Under the pieces are notes generated by a model, which ran no database searches, was not told the DNA's origin, and worked only from the letters and a program-made list of their open reading frames with translations. 64,000 nt of DNA, from contig NW_027018068.1 of assembly GCF_032854445.1 (NCBI RefSeq), forward strand, positions 1 through 64,000, given 5' to 3'. Each line of letters starts with the position of its first letter. Positions within the stretch are counted from its first letter, which is position 1. This document shows positions 1 to 12,544 of the stretch, piece by piece. This stretch comes from Liolophura sinensis (Eukaryota > Mollusca > Polyplacophora > Chitonida > Chitonidae). The position numbers were made by a program, and so were the translations under genes.

Positions 1-417
1 CACACCATTTGTACGTGAAAAACACAAGGTACTTGATACAGTCTGCTGTAAAAAGTACAACTAAACACTGACCCACATTTATAAGGTGCCAAAAGATGCG
101 GAATTGGGCCAGGCATCGGCAGCTGTTAAAAAATTGCAAATATCCCTGGTTTCCATGGAGTAAGAGCCGTTGCTGGGCACATGATTATGACATCAATATT
201 CATTGATTTGTCGCTACAGCCAAAAGTATTGGTCGGAGAGCAACGCGGTTTGCACCATTCGATTTCTCGTCACAAAATACGTCGGATTAGCCTCTTACCA
301 GCAGCACTGGAACAGTTTTTCCACTTTTGCATTTTTACCTGGTCTTTTTGTTAATTGAAATCGGCTACACTGTACTCTGTACAATCGCGACTGGTCATTA
401 CTATATTCAACTTTTGC
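1..417 (+). repeat. Partial satellite monomer at left window edge
   Basis: The window opens about 131 bases into a unit (the CACACCATTTG word is at 1 here and at 550 in the next copy) and runs 417 bases to the first anchor at 418. The projected full length is 549 bp, so it is cut by the window and not by a biological boundary. It carries the AAACACTGAC / ATTTATAAGG subtype and a CACATG in place of the usual CACGTG near 178. Confidence 0.95.
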
Positions 418-3162
418 CTATAAGTTATGTGCCCTTCGGTAGCCCAGAAGACGTGAAATCTTTGGGCTAAGCCCATTTAACTCACCCAGCAATTGCCTTA
501 CTTCTAAGTGCAAGACAATCTCAATGTCTTTATCTACGTGTAGAAAAACCACACCATTTGTACGTGAAAAACACAAGGTACTTGATACAGTCTGCTGTAA
601 AAAGTACAACTGAACACTGACCCACTTCAGTAAGGTGCCAAAAGATGCGGAATTGAGCCAGGCATCGGCAGCTGTTGAAAAATTGCAAATTTCCCTGGTT
701 TCCATGGAGTAAGAGCCGTTGCTGTGCACGTGATTATGACATAAATGATCATTCAATTGTCGCTACAGCCAAAAGTATTGGTCGGAGAGCAACGCGGTTT
801 ACACCATTCGATTTCTCGTCACAAAATACGTCGGATTTGCATTTTACCAGCAGCACTGGAACAGTTTTTCCACTTTTGTATTTTTGCCTGGTCTTTTTGT
901 TAATTGAAATCGGCTACACTGTACTCTGTACAATCGCGAGTGGTCATTACTATATTCAACTTTTGACTATAAGTTATGTGCCCTTCGGTAGCCCAGAAGA
1001 CCTGAAATCTTTGGGCCAAGCCCATTTAACTCACCCAGCAATTGTCTTACTTCTAAGTCCAAGACAATCTCAATGTCTTTATCTACGTGTAGAAAAACCA
1101 CACCATTTGTACGTGAAAAACACAAGGTACTTGATACAGTCTGCTGTAAAAAGTACAACTGAACACTGACCCACTTCAGTAAGGTGCCAAAAGATGCGGA
1201 ATTGAGCCAGGCATCGGCAGCTGTTGAAAAATTGCAAATTTCCCTGGTTTCCATGGAGTAAGAGCCGTTGCTGTGCACGTGATTATGACATAAATGATCA
1301 TTCAATTGTCACTACAGCCAAAAGTATTGGTCGGAGAGCAACGCGGTTTGCACCATTCGATTTCTCGTTACAAAATACGTCGGATTAGCCTCTTACCAGC
1401 AGCACTGGAACAGTTTTTCCACTTTTGCATTTTTACCTGGTCTTTTTGTTAATTGAAATCGGCTACACTGTACTCTGTACAATCGCGACTGGTCATTACT
1501 ATATTCAACTTTTGACTATAAGTTATGTGCCCTTCGGTAGCCCAGAAGACGTCAAATCTTTGGGCTAAGCCCATTTAACTCACCCAGCAATTGTCTTACT
1601 TCTAAGTCCAAGACAATCTCAATGTCTTTATCTACGTGTAGAAAAACCACACCATTTGTACATAAAAAACACAAGGTACTTGATACAGTCTGCTGTAAAA
1701 AGTACAACTGACCACAGACCCACATTTATAAGGTGCCAAAAGATGCGGAACTGGGCCAGGTATCGGCAGCTGTTGAAAAATTGCCAATTTCCCTGGTTTC
1801 CATGGAGTAAGAGCCGTTGCTGTGCACGTGATTATGACATAAATGATCATTCAATTGTCGCTACAGGCAAAAGTATTTTTCGGAGTGAAACGCAGTTTGC
1901 ACCATTCGATTTGTCGTCACAAAATACGTCGGATTAGCCTCTTACCAGCAGCACTGGAACAGTTTTTCCACTTTTGCATTTTTGCCTGGTCTTTTTGTTA
2001 ATTGAAATCGGCTACACTGTACTCTGTACAATCGCGACTGGTCATTACTATATTCAACTTTTGACTATAAGTTATGTGCCCTTCGGTAGCCCAGAAGACC
2101 TGAAATCTTTGGGCCAAGCCCATTTAACTCACCCAGCAATTGTCTTACTTCTAAGTCTAAGACAATCTCAATGTCTTTATCTACGTGTAGAAAAACCACA
2201 CCATTTGTACGTGAAAAACACAAGGTACTTGATACAGTCTGCTGTAAAAAGTACAACTGACCACAGACCCACATGAAAAAGGTGCCAAAAGATGCGGAAT
2301 TGAGCCAGGCATCGGCAGCTGTTGAAAAATTGCAAATTTCCCTGGTTTCCATTGAGTAAGAGCCGTTGCTGGGCACGTGATTATGACATAAATGATCATT
2401 CAATTGTCACTACAGCCAAACGTATTGGTCGGAGAGCAACGCGGATTGCACCATTCGATTTCTCGTCACAAAATACGTCGGATTAGCCTCTTACCAGCAG
2501 CACTGGAACAGTTTTTCCAATTTTGCATTTTTGCCTGGTCTTTTTGTTAATTGAAATCGGCTACACTGTACTCTGTACAATCGCGAGTGGTCATTACTAT
2601 ATTCAACGTTTGACTATAAGTTATGTGCCCTTCGGTAGCCCAGAAGACCTGAAATCTTTGGGCTAAGCCCATTTAACTCACCCAGCAATTGTCTTACTTC
2701 TAAGTCCAAGACAATCTCAATGTCTTTATCTACGTGTAGAAAAACCACACCATTTGTACATAAAAAACACAAGGTACTTGATACAGTCTGCTGTAAAAAG
2801 TACAACTAAACACTGACCCACATTTATAAGGTGCCAAAAGATGTGGAATTGGGCCAGGCATCGGCAGCTGTTAAAAAATTGCAAATATCACTGGTTTCCA
2901 TGGAGTAAGAGCCGTTGCTGGGCACGTGATTATGACATCAATATTCATTGATTTGTCGCTACAGCCAAAAGTATTGGTCGGAGAGCAACGCGGTTTGCAC
3001 CATTCGATTTCTCGTCACAATATACGTCGGATTAGCCTCTTATCAGCAGCACTGGAACAGTTTTTCCACTTTTGCATTTTTGCCTGGTCTTTTTGTTAAT
3101 TGAAATCGGCTACACTGTACTCTGTACAATCGCGAGTGGTCATTACTATATTCAACTTTTGA
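418..3162 (+). repeat. Five satellite monomers of exactly 549 bp, mixed subtypes
   Basis: Anchors are at 418, 967, 1516, 2065 and 2614. Each of the five units has a different combination of variant blocks. The 1516 unit carries a rare TATTTTTCGGAGTGAAACGC variant near 1871 that otherwise occurs only near 13665. The 2065 unit has the GACCACAGAC / ATGAAAAAGG block. The 2614 unit has GATGTGG with a CAATATTCATTG block, which recurs in the 6953 and 8051 units. Confidence 0.95.
750..2005 (+). repeat. Duplicated tract, partner of about 12545-13800
   Basis: This tract matches 12545-13800 at a shift of about 11,795 bp over more than two monomers. Shared rare variants include GGTTTACACC (near 799 and 12590), TCTCGTTAC, and the TATTTTTCGGAGTGAAACGC block (near 1871 and 13665). 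Similarity falls back to array background outside these limits, so the ends are approximate. Confidence 0.75.
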
Positions 3163-3657
3163 CTATAAGTTATGTGCCCTTCGGTAGCCCAGAAGACGTC
3201 AAATCTTTGGGCTAAGCCCATTTAACTCACCCAGCAATTGTCTTACTTCTAAGTGCAAGACAATCTCAATGTCTTTATCTACGTGTAGAAAAACCACACC
3301 ATTTGTACATGAAAAACACAAGGTACTTGATACAGTCTGCTGTAAAAAGTACAACTGAACACTGACTCACTTCAGTAAGGTGCCAAAAGATGCGGAATTG
3401 AGCCAGGCATCGGCAGCTGTTGAAAAATTGCAAATTTCCCTGGTTTCCATGGAGTAAGAGCCGTTGCTGGGCAGGTGATTATGACATAAATGATCATTCA
3501 ATTGTCGCTACAGCCAAACGTATTGGTCTGAGAGCAACGCGGATTACACCATTCGATTTCTCGTCACAAAATACGTCGGATTAGTTTTTGTTAATTGAAA
3601 TCGGCTACACTGTACTATGTACAATCGCGAGGGGTCATTACTATATTTAACTTTTGA
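3163..3657 (+). repeat. Truncated chimeric monomer, 495 bp (54 bp missing)
   Basis: The unit lacks 54 bp between CGGATTAG (ending about 3582) and TTTTTGTTAATTG. The missing part is the otherwise constant stretch from CCTCTTACC to CCTGGTC. Sequence left of the junction matches 8051-9021 (shift 5437), and sequence right of it matches 9625 onward (shift 6040). The shift changes by 603, which is 549 + 54, so the junction is best read as one 603 bp deletion relative to the other locus. Homology at the break is 0-1 base. Confidence 0.9.
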
Positions 3658-4756
3658 CTATAAGTTATGTGCCCTTCGGTAGCCCAGAAGACGTCAAATC
3701 TTTCGGCTAAGCCCATTTAACTCACCCAGCAATTGTCTTACTTCTAAGTCCAAGACAATCTCAATGTCTTTATCTACGTGTAGAAAAACCACACCCTTTG
3801 TACGTGAAAAACACAAGGTACTTGATACAGTCTGCTGTAAAAAGTACAACTGACCACAGACCCACATGAATAAGGTGCCAAAAGATGCGGAATTGAGCCA
3901 GGTATCGGCAGCTGTTGAAAAATTGCAAATTTCCCTGGTTTCCATGGAGTAAGAGCCGTTGCTGGGCACGTGATTATGACATAAATGATCATTCAATTGT
4001 CACTACAGCCAAACGTATTGGTCGGAGAGCAACGCGGATTGCACCATTCGATTTCTCGTCACAAAATACGTCGGATTAGCCTCTTACCAGCAGCACTGGA
4101 ACAGTTTTTCCACTTTTGCATTTTTGCCTGGTCTTTTTGTTAATTGAAATCGGCTACACTGTACTCTGTACAATCGCGACTGGTCATTACTATATTCAAC
4201 TTTTGACTATAAGTTATGTGCCCTTCGGTAGCCCAGAAGATCTGAAATCTTTGGGCTAAGCCCATTTAACTCACCCAGCAATTGTCTTACTTCTAAGTGC
4301 AAGACAATGTCAATGTCTTTATCTACGTGTAGAAAAACCACACCATTTGTACGTGAAAAACACAAGGTACTTGATACAGTCTGCTGTAAAAAGTACAACT
4401 AAACACTGACCCACTTCAGTAAGGTGCCAAAAGATGCGGAATTGAGCCAGGCATCGGCAGCTGTTGAAAAATTGTAAAGTTCCCTGGTTTCCATGGAGTA
4501 AGAGCCTTTGCTGGGCAGGTGATTATGACATAAATGATCATTCAATTGTCGCTACAGCCAAAAGTATTGGTCGGAGAGCAACGCGGTTTGCACCATTCGA
4601 TTTCTCGTCACAAAATACGTCGGATTAGCCTCTTACCAGCAGCACTGGAACAGTTTTTCCACTTTTGCATTTTTTGCCTGGTCTTTTTGTTAATTGAAAT
4701 CGGCTACACTGTACTCTGTACAATCGCGACTGGTCATTACTATATTCAACTTTTGA
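3658..4756 (+). repeat. Two satellite monomers (549 and 550 bp)
   Basis: Anchors are at 3658 and 4207. The 3658 unit has TTTCGGCTAAG and a CACCCTTTG variant. The 4207 unit has TTGTAAAGTTCCC and a GCAGGTG in place of the CACGTG site, plus one extra T near 4675. Confidence 0.95.
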
Positions 4757-6952
4757 CTATAACTTATGTGCCCTTCGGTAGCCCAGAAGACCTGAAATCT
4801 TTGGGCTAAGCCCATTTAACTCACCCAGCAATTGCCTTACTTCTAAGCTAAGTGCAAGACAATCTCAATGTCTTTATCTACGTGTAGAAAAACCACACCA
4901 TTTGTACATGAAAAACACAAGGTACTTGATACAGTCTGCTGTAAAAAGTACAACTGAACACTGACTCACTTCAGTAAGGTGCCAAAAGATGCGGAATTGA
5001 GCCAGGCATCGGTAGCTGTTGAAAAATTGCAAATTTCCCTGGTTTCCATGGAGTAAGAGCCGTTGCTGTGCACGTGATTATGACATAAATGATCATTCAA
5101 TTGTCACTACAGCCAAAAGTATTGGTCGGAGAGCAACGCGGTTTGCACCATTCGATCTCTCGTCACAAAATACGTCGGATTAGCCTCTTACCAGCAGCAC
5201 TGGAACAGTTTTTCCACTTTTGCATTTTTACCTGGTCTTTTTGTTAATTGAAATCGGCTACACTGTACTCTGTACAATCGCGACTGGTCATTACTATATT
5301 CAACTTTTGACTATAAGTTATGTGCCCTTCGGTAGCCCAGAATACCTGAAATCTTTGGGCCAAGCCCATTTAACTCACCCAGCAATTGTCTTACTTCTAA
5401 GTCTAAGACAATCTCAATGTCTTTATCTACGTGTAGAAAAACCACACCATTTGTACGTGAAAAACACAAGGTACTTGATACAGTCTGCTGTAAAAAGTAC
5501 AACTGACCACAGACCCACATGAAAAAGGTGCCAAAAGATGCGGAATTGAGCCAGGCATCGGCAGCTGTTGAAAAATTGCAAATTTCCCTGGTTTCCATGG
5601 AGTAAGAGCCGTTGCTGGGCACGTGATTATGACATAAATGATCATTCAATTGTCGCTACAGCCAAACGTATTGGTCGGAGAGCAACGCGGATTGCACATT
5701 CGATTTCTCGTCACAAAATACGTCGGATTAGCCTCTTACCAGCAGCAGTGGAACAATTTTCCAATTTTGCATTTTGCCTGGTCTTTTTGTTAATTGAAAT
5801 CGGCTACACTGTACTCTGTACAATCGCGACTGGTCATTACTATATTCAACTTTTGACTATAAGTTATGTGCCCTTCGGTAGCCCAGAAGACCTGAAATCT
5901 TTGGCCAAGCCCATTTAACTCACCCAGCAATTGTCTTACTTCTAACTCCAAGACAATCTCAATGTCTTTATCTACGTGTAGAAAAAACACACCATTTGTA
6001 CGTGAAAAACACAAGGTACTTGATACAGTCTGCTGTAAAAAGTACAACTGAACACTGACTCACTTCAGTAAGGTGCCAAAAGATGCGGACTTGAGCAGGC
6101 ATCGGCAGCTGTTGAAAAATTGCAAATTTCCCTGGTTTCCATGGAGTAAGAGCCGTTGCTGTGCACGTGATTATGACATAAATGATCATTCAATTGTCGC
6201 TACAGCCAAAAGTATTGGTCGGAGAGCAACGCGGTTTGCACCATTCGATCTCTCGTCACAAAATACGTCGGATTAGCCTCTTACCAGCAGCACTGGAACA
6301 GTTTTTCCACTTTTGCATTTTTACCTGGTCTTTTTGTTAATTGAAATCGGCTACACTGTACTCTGTACAATCGCGACTGGTCATTACTATATTCAACTTT
6401 TGACTATAAGTATGTGCCCTTCGGTAGCCCAGAATACCTGAAATCTTTCGGCCAAGCCCATTAACTCACCCAGCAATTGTCTTACTTCTAAGTCTAAGAC
6501 AATCTCAATGTCTTTATCTACGTGTAGAAAAAACCACACCATTTGTACGTGAAAAACACAAGTACTTGATACAGTCTGCTGTAAAAAGTACAACTGACCA
6601 CAGACCCACATGAAAAAGGTGCCAAAAGATGCGGATTGAGCCAGGCATCGGCAGCTGTTGAAAAATTGCAAAATTTCCCTGGTTTCCATGGAGTAAGAGC
6701 CGTTGCTGGGCACGTGATTATGACATAAATAATCATTCAATTGTCCGCTACAAGCCAAACGTATTGGTCGGAGAGCAACGCGGATTGCACCATTCGATTT
6801 CTCGTCACAAAATACGTCGGATTAGCCTCTTACCAGCAGCAGTGGAACAATTTTTCCAATTTTGCATTTTTGCCTGGTCTTTTTGTTAATTGAAATCGGC
6901 TACACTGTACTCTGTACAATCGCGACTGGTCATTACTATATTCAACTTTTGA
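4757..6952 (+). repeat. Tandem duplication of a two-monomer block, rich in small indels
   Basis: Anchors are at 4757, 5311, 5857 and 6404. The pair 4757-5856 and the pair 5857-6952 share the rare GATCTCTCG, AGAATACCTG, AAGTCTAAG and ATGAAAAAGG variants in order, at a shift of about 1093-1100 bp. The block near 4846 carries a 5 bp duplication (AAGCTAAGTG). Between 5690 and 6755 more than a dozen single-base gains or losses appear, mostly in short homopolymers, a density far above the neighbours. This may be sequencing error rather than real divergence. Confidence 0.85.
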
Positions 6953-9900
6953 CTATAAGTTATGTGCCCTTCGGTAGCCCAGAAGACCTGAAATCTTTGG
7001 GCTAAGCCCATTTAACTCACCCAGCAATTGTCTTACTTCTAAGTCCAAGACAATCTCAATGTCTTTATCTACGTGTAGAAAAACCACACCATTTGTACAT
7101 AAAAAACACAAGGTACTTGATACAGTCTGCTGTAAAAAGTACAACTAAACACTGACCCACATTTATAAGGTGCCAAAAGATGTGGAATTGGGCCAGGCAT
7201 CGGCAGCTGTTAAAAAATTGCAAATATCACTGGTTTCCATGGAGTAAGAGCCGTTGCTGGGCACGTGATTATGACATCAATATTCATTGATTTGTCGCTA
7301 CAGCCAAAAGTATTGGTCGGAGAGCAACGCGGTTTGCACCATTCGATTTCTCGTCACACAATACGTCGGATTAGCCTCTTACCAGCAGCACTGAAACAGT
7401 TTTTCCACTTTTGCATTTTTGCCTGGTCTTTTTGTTAATTGAAATCGGCTACACTGTACTCTGTACAATCGCGACTGGTCATTACTATATTCAACTTTTG
7501 ACTATAAGTTATGTGCCCTTCGGTAGCCCAGAAGACCTGAAATCTTTGGGCCAAGCCCATTTAACTCACCCAGCAATTGTCTTACTTCTAACTCCAAGAC
7601 AATCTCAATGTCTTTATCTACGTGTAGAAAAAACACACCATTTGTACGTGAAAAACACAAGGTACTTGATACAGTCTGCTGTAAAAAGTACAACTGACCA
7701 CAGACCCACATGAATAAGGTGCCAAATGATGCGGAATTGAGCCAGGCATCGGCAGCTGTTGAAAAATTGCAAATTTCCCTGGTTTCCATGGAGTAAGAGC
7801 CGTTGCTGGGCACGTGATTATGACATAAATGATCATTCAATTGTCGCTACAGCCAAACGTATTGGTCTGAGAGCAACGCGGATTACACCATTCGATTTCT
7901 CGTCACAAAATACGTCGGATTAGTCTCTTACCAGCAGCACTGGAACAGGTTTTCCACTTTTGCATTTTTGCGTGGTCTTTTTGTTAATTGAAATCGGCTA
8001 CACTGTACTCTGTACAATCGCGACTGGTCATTACTATATTTAACGTTTGACTATAAGTTATGTGCCCTTTGGTAGCCCAGAAGACCTGAAATCTTTGGGC
8101 TAAGCCCATTTAACTCACCCAGCAACTGTCTTACTTCTAAGTCCAAGACAATCTCAATGTCTTTATCTACGTGTAGAAAAACCACACCATTTGTACATAA
8201 AAAACACAAGGTACTTGATACAGTCTGCTGTAAAAAGTACAACTAAACACTGACCCACATTTATAAGGTGCCAAAAGATGTGGAATTGGGCCAGGCATCG
8301 GCAGCTGTTAAAAAATTGCAAATATCACTGGTTTCCATGGAGTAAGAGCCGTTGCTGGGCACGTGATTATGACATCAATATTCATTGATTTGTCGCTACA
8401 GCCAAAAGTATTGGTCGGAGAGCAACGCGGTTTGCACCATTCGATTTCTCGTCACAATATACGTCGGATTAGCCTCTTATCAGCAGCACTGGAACAGTTT
8501 TTCCACTTTTGCATTTTTGCCTGGTCTTTTTGTTAATTGAAATCGGCTACACTGTACTCTGTACAATCGCGAGTGGTCATTACTATATTCAACTTTTGAC
8601 TATAAGTTATGTGCCCTTCGGTAGCCCAGAAGACGTCAAATCTTTGGGCTAAGCCCATTTAACTCACCCAGCAATTGTCTTACTTCTAAGTGCAAGACAA
8701 TCTCAATGTCTTTATCTACGTGTAGAAAAACCACACCATTTGTACATGAAAAACACAAGGTACTTGATACAGTCTGCTGTAAAAAGTACAACTGAACACT
8801 GACTCACTTCAGTAAGGTGCCAAAAGATGCGGAATTGAGCCAGGCATCGGCAGCTGTTGAAAAATTGCAAATTTCCTTGGTTTCCATGGAGTAAGAGCCG
8901 TTGCTGGGCAGGTGATTATGACATAAATGATCATTCAATTGTCGCTACAGCCAAACGTGTTGGTCTGAGAGCAACGCGGATTACACCATTCGATTTCTCG
9001 TCACGAAATACGTCGGATTAGTCTCTTACCAGCAGCACTGGAACGGGTTTTCCACTTTTGCATTTTTGCCTGGTCTTTTTGTTAATTGAAATCGGCTACA
9101 CTGTACTCTGTACAATCGCGTGTGGTCATTACTATATTCAACTTTTGACTATAAGTTATGTGCCCTTCGGTAGCCCAGAAGATCTGAAATCTTTGGGCTA
9201 AGCCCATTTAACTCACCCAGCAATTGTCTTACTTCTAAGTGCAAGACAATCTCAATGTCTTTATCTACGTGTAGAAAAACCACACCATTTGTACATAAAA
9301 AACACAAGGTACTTGATACAGTCTGCTGTAAAAAGTACAACTAAACACTGACCCACATTTATAAGGTGCCAAAAGATGCGGAACTGGGCCAGGCATCGGC
9401 AGCTGTTGAAAAATTGCCAATTTCCCTGGTTTCCATGGAGTAAGAGCCGTTGCTGGGCACGTGATTATGACATCAATATTCATTGATTTGTCGCTACAGC
9501 CAAAAGTATTGGTCGGAGAGCAACGCGGTTTGCACCATTCGATTTCTCGTCACAAAATACGTCGGATTAGCCTCTTATCAGCAGCACTGGAACAGTTTTT
9601 CCACTTTTGCATTTTTGCCTGGTCTTTTTGTTAATTGAAATCGGCTACACTGTACTATGTACAATCGCGAGGGGTCATTACTATATTTAACTTTTGACTA
9701 TAAGTTATGTGCCCTTCGGTAGCCCAGAAGACGTCAAATCTTTCGGCTAAGCCCATTTAACTCACCCAGCAATTGTCTTACTTCTAAGTGCAAGACAATC
9801 ACAATGTCTTTATCTACGTGTAGAAAAACCACACCATTTGTACGTGAAAAACACAAGGTACTTGATACAGTCTGCTGTAAAAAGTACAACTGACCACAGA

Positions 9901-11344
9901 CCCACATGAATAAGGTGCCAAAAGATGCGGAATTGAGCCAGGTATCGGCAGCTGTTGAAAAATTGCAAATTTCCCTGGTTTCCATGGAGTAAGAGCCGTT
10001 GCTGGGCACGTGATTATGACATAAATGATCATTCAATTGTCACTACAGCCAAACGTATTGGTCGGAGAGCAACGCGGATTGCACCATTCGATTTCTCGTC
10101 ACAAAATACGTCGGATTAGCCTCTTACCAGCAGCACTGGAACAGTTTTTCCACTTTTGCATTTTTGCCTGGTCTTTTTGTTAATTGAAATCGGCTACACT
10201 GTACTCTGTACAATCGCGACTGGTCATTACTATATTCAACTTTTGACTATAAGTTATGTGCCCTTCGGTAGCCCAGAAGATCTGAAATCTTTGGGCTAAG
10301 CCCATTTAACTCACCCAGCAATTGTCTTACTTCTAAGTGCAAGACAATGTCAATGTCTTTATCTACGTGTAGAAAAACCACACCATTTGTACGTGAAAAA
10401 CACAAGGTACTTGATACAGTCTGCTGTAAAAAGTACAACTAAACACTGACCCACTTCAGTAAGGTGCCAAAAGATGCGGAATTGAGCCAGGCATCGGCAG
10501 CTGTTGAAAAATTGTAAAGTTCCCTGGTTTCCATGGAGTAAGAGCCTTTGCTGGGCAGGTGATTATGACATAAATGATCATTCAATTGTCGCTACAGCCA
10601 AAAGTATTGGTCGGAGAGCAACGCGGTTTGCACCATTCGATTTGTCGTCACAAAATACGTCGGATTAGCCTCTTACCAGCAGCACTGGAACAGTTTTTCC
10701 ACTTTTGCATTTTTGCCTGGTCTTTTTGTTAATTGAAATCGGCTACACTGTACTCTGTACAATCGCGACTGGTCATTACTATATTCAACTTTTGACTATA
10801 ACTTATGTGCCCTTCGGTAGCCCAGAAGACCTGAAATCTTTGGGCTAAGCCCATTTAACTCACCCAGCAATTGCCTTACTTCTAAGTGCAAGACAATCTC
10901 AATGTCTTTATCTACGTGTAGAAAAACCACACCATTTGTACGTGAAAAACACAAGGTACTTGATACAGTCTGCTGTAAAAAGTACAACTGAACACTGACT
11001 CACTTCAGTAAGGTGCCAAAAGATGCGGAATTGAGCCAGGCATCGGCAGCTGTTGAAAAATTGCAAATTTCCCTGGTTTCCATGGAGTAAGAGCCGTTGC
11101 TGGGCACGTGATTATGACATAAATGATCATTCAATTGTCACTACAGCCAAAAGTATTGGTCGGAGAGCAACGCGGTTTGCACCATTCGATCTCTCGTCAC
11201 AAAATACGTCGGATTAGCCTCTTACCAGCAGCACTGGAACAGTTTTTCCACTTTTGCATTTTTACCTGGTCTTTTTGTTAATTGAAATCGGCTACACTGT
11301 ACTCTGTACAATCGCGACTGGTCATTACTATATTCAACTTTTGA
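6953..11344 (+). repeat. Eight consecutive monomers of exactly 549 bp
   Basis: Anchors are at 6953, 7502, 8051, 8600, 9149, 9698, 10247 and 10796. The 6953 and 8051 units are near copies of each other (GATGTGG, ATATCACTGG, CAATATTCATTG), and the 3' halves of 7502 and 8600 share GGTCTGAG, GATTACACC and GGATTAGTCTC, showing a dimeric period of 1098 bp. The 8051-11344 part is the intact partner of the tract at 2600-5305. Confidence 0.93.
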
Positions 11345-11663
11345 TTATAAGTTATGTGCCCTTCGGTAGCCCAGAAGACGTCAAATCTTTGGGCCAAGCC
11401 CATTTAACTCACCCAGCAATTGTCTTACTTCTAAGTGCAAGACAATCTCAATGTCTTTATCTACGTGTAGAAAAACCACACCATTTGTACGTGAGAAACA
11501 CAAGGTACTTGATACAGTCTGCTGTAAAAAGTACAACTGAACACTGACCCACTTCAGTAAGGTGCCAAAAGATGCGGAATTGGGCCAGGCATCGGCAGCT
11601 GTTGAAAAATTTTTGTTTTTTCATGTACAATCGCGAGTGGTCATTACTATATTTAACTTTTGA
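11345..11663 (+). repeat. Truncated monomer, 319 bp (net 230 bp missing) with filler-like junction
   Basis: The unit is normal up to CAGCTGTTGAAAAATT at about 11612, then shows a T-rich run around 11611-11632 that does not match the unit, and resumes at TGTACAATCGCG near 11634. The missing segment includes the CACGTG site and the ATGATCAT palindrome. Roughly a dozen bases at the junction are not explained by either flank; part resembles the TTTTTGTT word elsewhere in the unit. This suggests end joining with templated filler. Confidence 0.9.
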
Positions 11664-12544
11664 CTATAAGCTATGTGCCCTTCGGTAGACCAGAAGACGT
11701 CAAATCTTTGGGCTAAGCCCATTTAACTCACCCAGCAATTGTCTTACTTCTAAGTGCAAGACAATCTCAATGTCTTTATCTACGTATAGAAAAACCACAC
11801 CATTTGTACGTGAAAAACACAAGGTACTTGATACAGTCTGCTGTAAAAGGTACAACTGAACACTGACCCACTTCAGTAAGGTGCCAAAACATGCGGAATT
11901 GAGCCAGGCATCGGCAGCTGTTGAAAAATTGCCAATTTCCCTGGTTTCCATGGAGTAAGAGCCGTTGCTGGGCACGTGATTATGACATCAATATTCATTG
12001 ATTTGTCGCTACAGCCAAAAGTATTGGTCGGAGAGCAACGCGGTTTGCACCATTCGATTTCTCGTCACAAAATACGTCGGATTAGCCTCTTACCAGCAGC
12101 ACTGGAACAGTTTTTCCACTTTTGCATTTTTGCCTGGTCTTTTTGTTAATTGAAATCGGCTACACTGTACTCTGTACAATCGCGAGTGGTCATTACTATA
12201 TTCAACTTTTGACTATAAGTTATGTGCCCTTCGGTAGCCCAGAAGATCTGAAATCTTTGGGCTAAGCCCATTTAACTCACCCAGCAATTGCCTTACTTCT
12301 AAGTGCAAGACAATCTCAATGTCTTTATCTACGTGTAGAAAAACCACACCATTTGTACGTGAGAAACACAAGGTACTTGATACAGTCTGCTGTAAAAAGT
12401 ACAACTGAACACTGACCCACTTCAGTAAGGTGCCAAAAGATGCGGAATTGAGCCAGGCATCGGCAGCTGTTGAAAAATTGCAAATATCCCTGGTTTCCAT
12501 GGAGTAAGAGCCGTTGCTGGGCACGTGATTATGACATAAATGAT

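Larger units (their letters stand above)
2600..5305 (+). repeat. Duplicated multi-monomer tract, partner of about 8040-11340, with internal deletion
   Basis: The left part (to 3582) pairs with 8040-9021, and the right part (from 3583) pairs with 9625-11340. Shared rare variants on the left include GATGTGG with ATATCACTGG, GGTCTGAG, GGATTACACC and the GGCAGGTG form of the E-box. On the right they include TGTACTATGT, GAGGGGTCATT, CAATGTCAATGTC, TTGTAAAGTTCCC, GAGCCTTTGCTGG, AACTTATGTG and GATCTCTCG. The 2.6-5.3 kb copy is 603 bp shorter because of the deletion at 3582. Confidence 0.85.
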
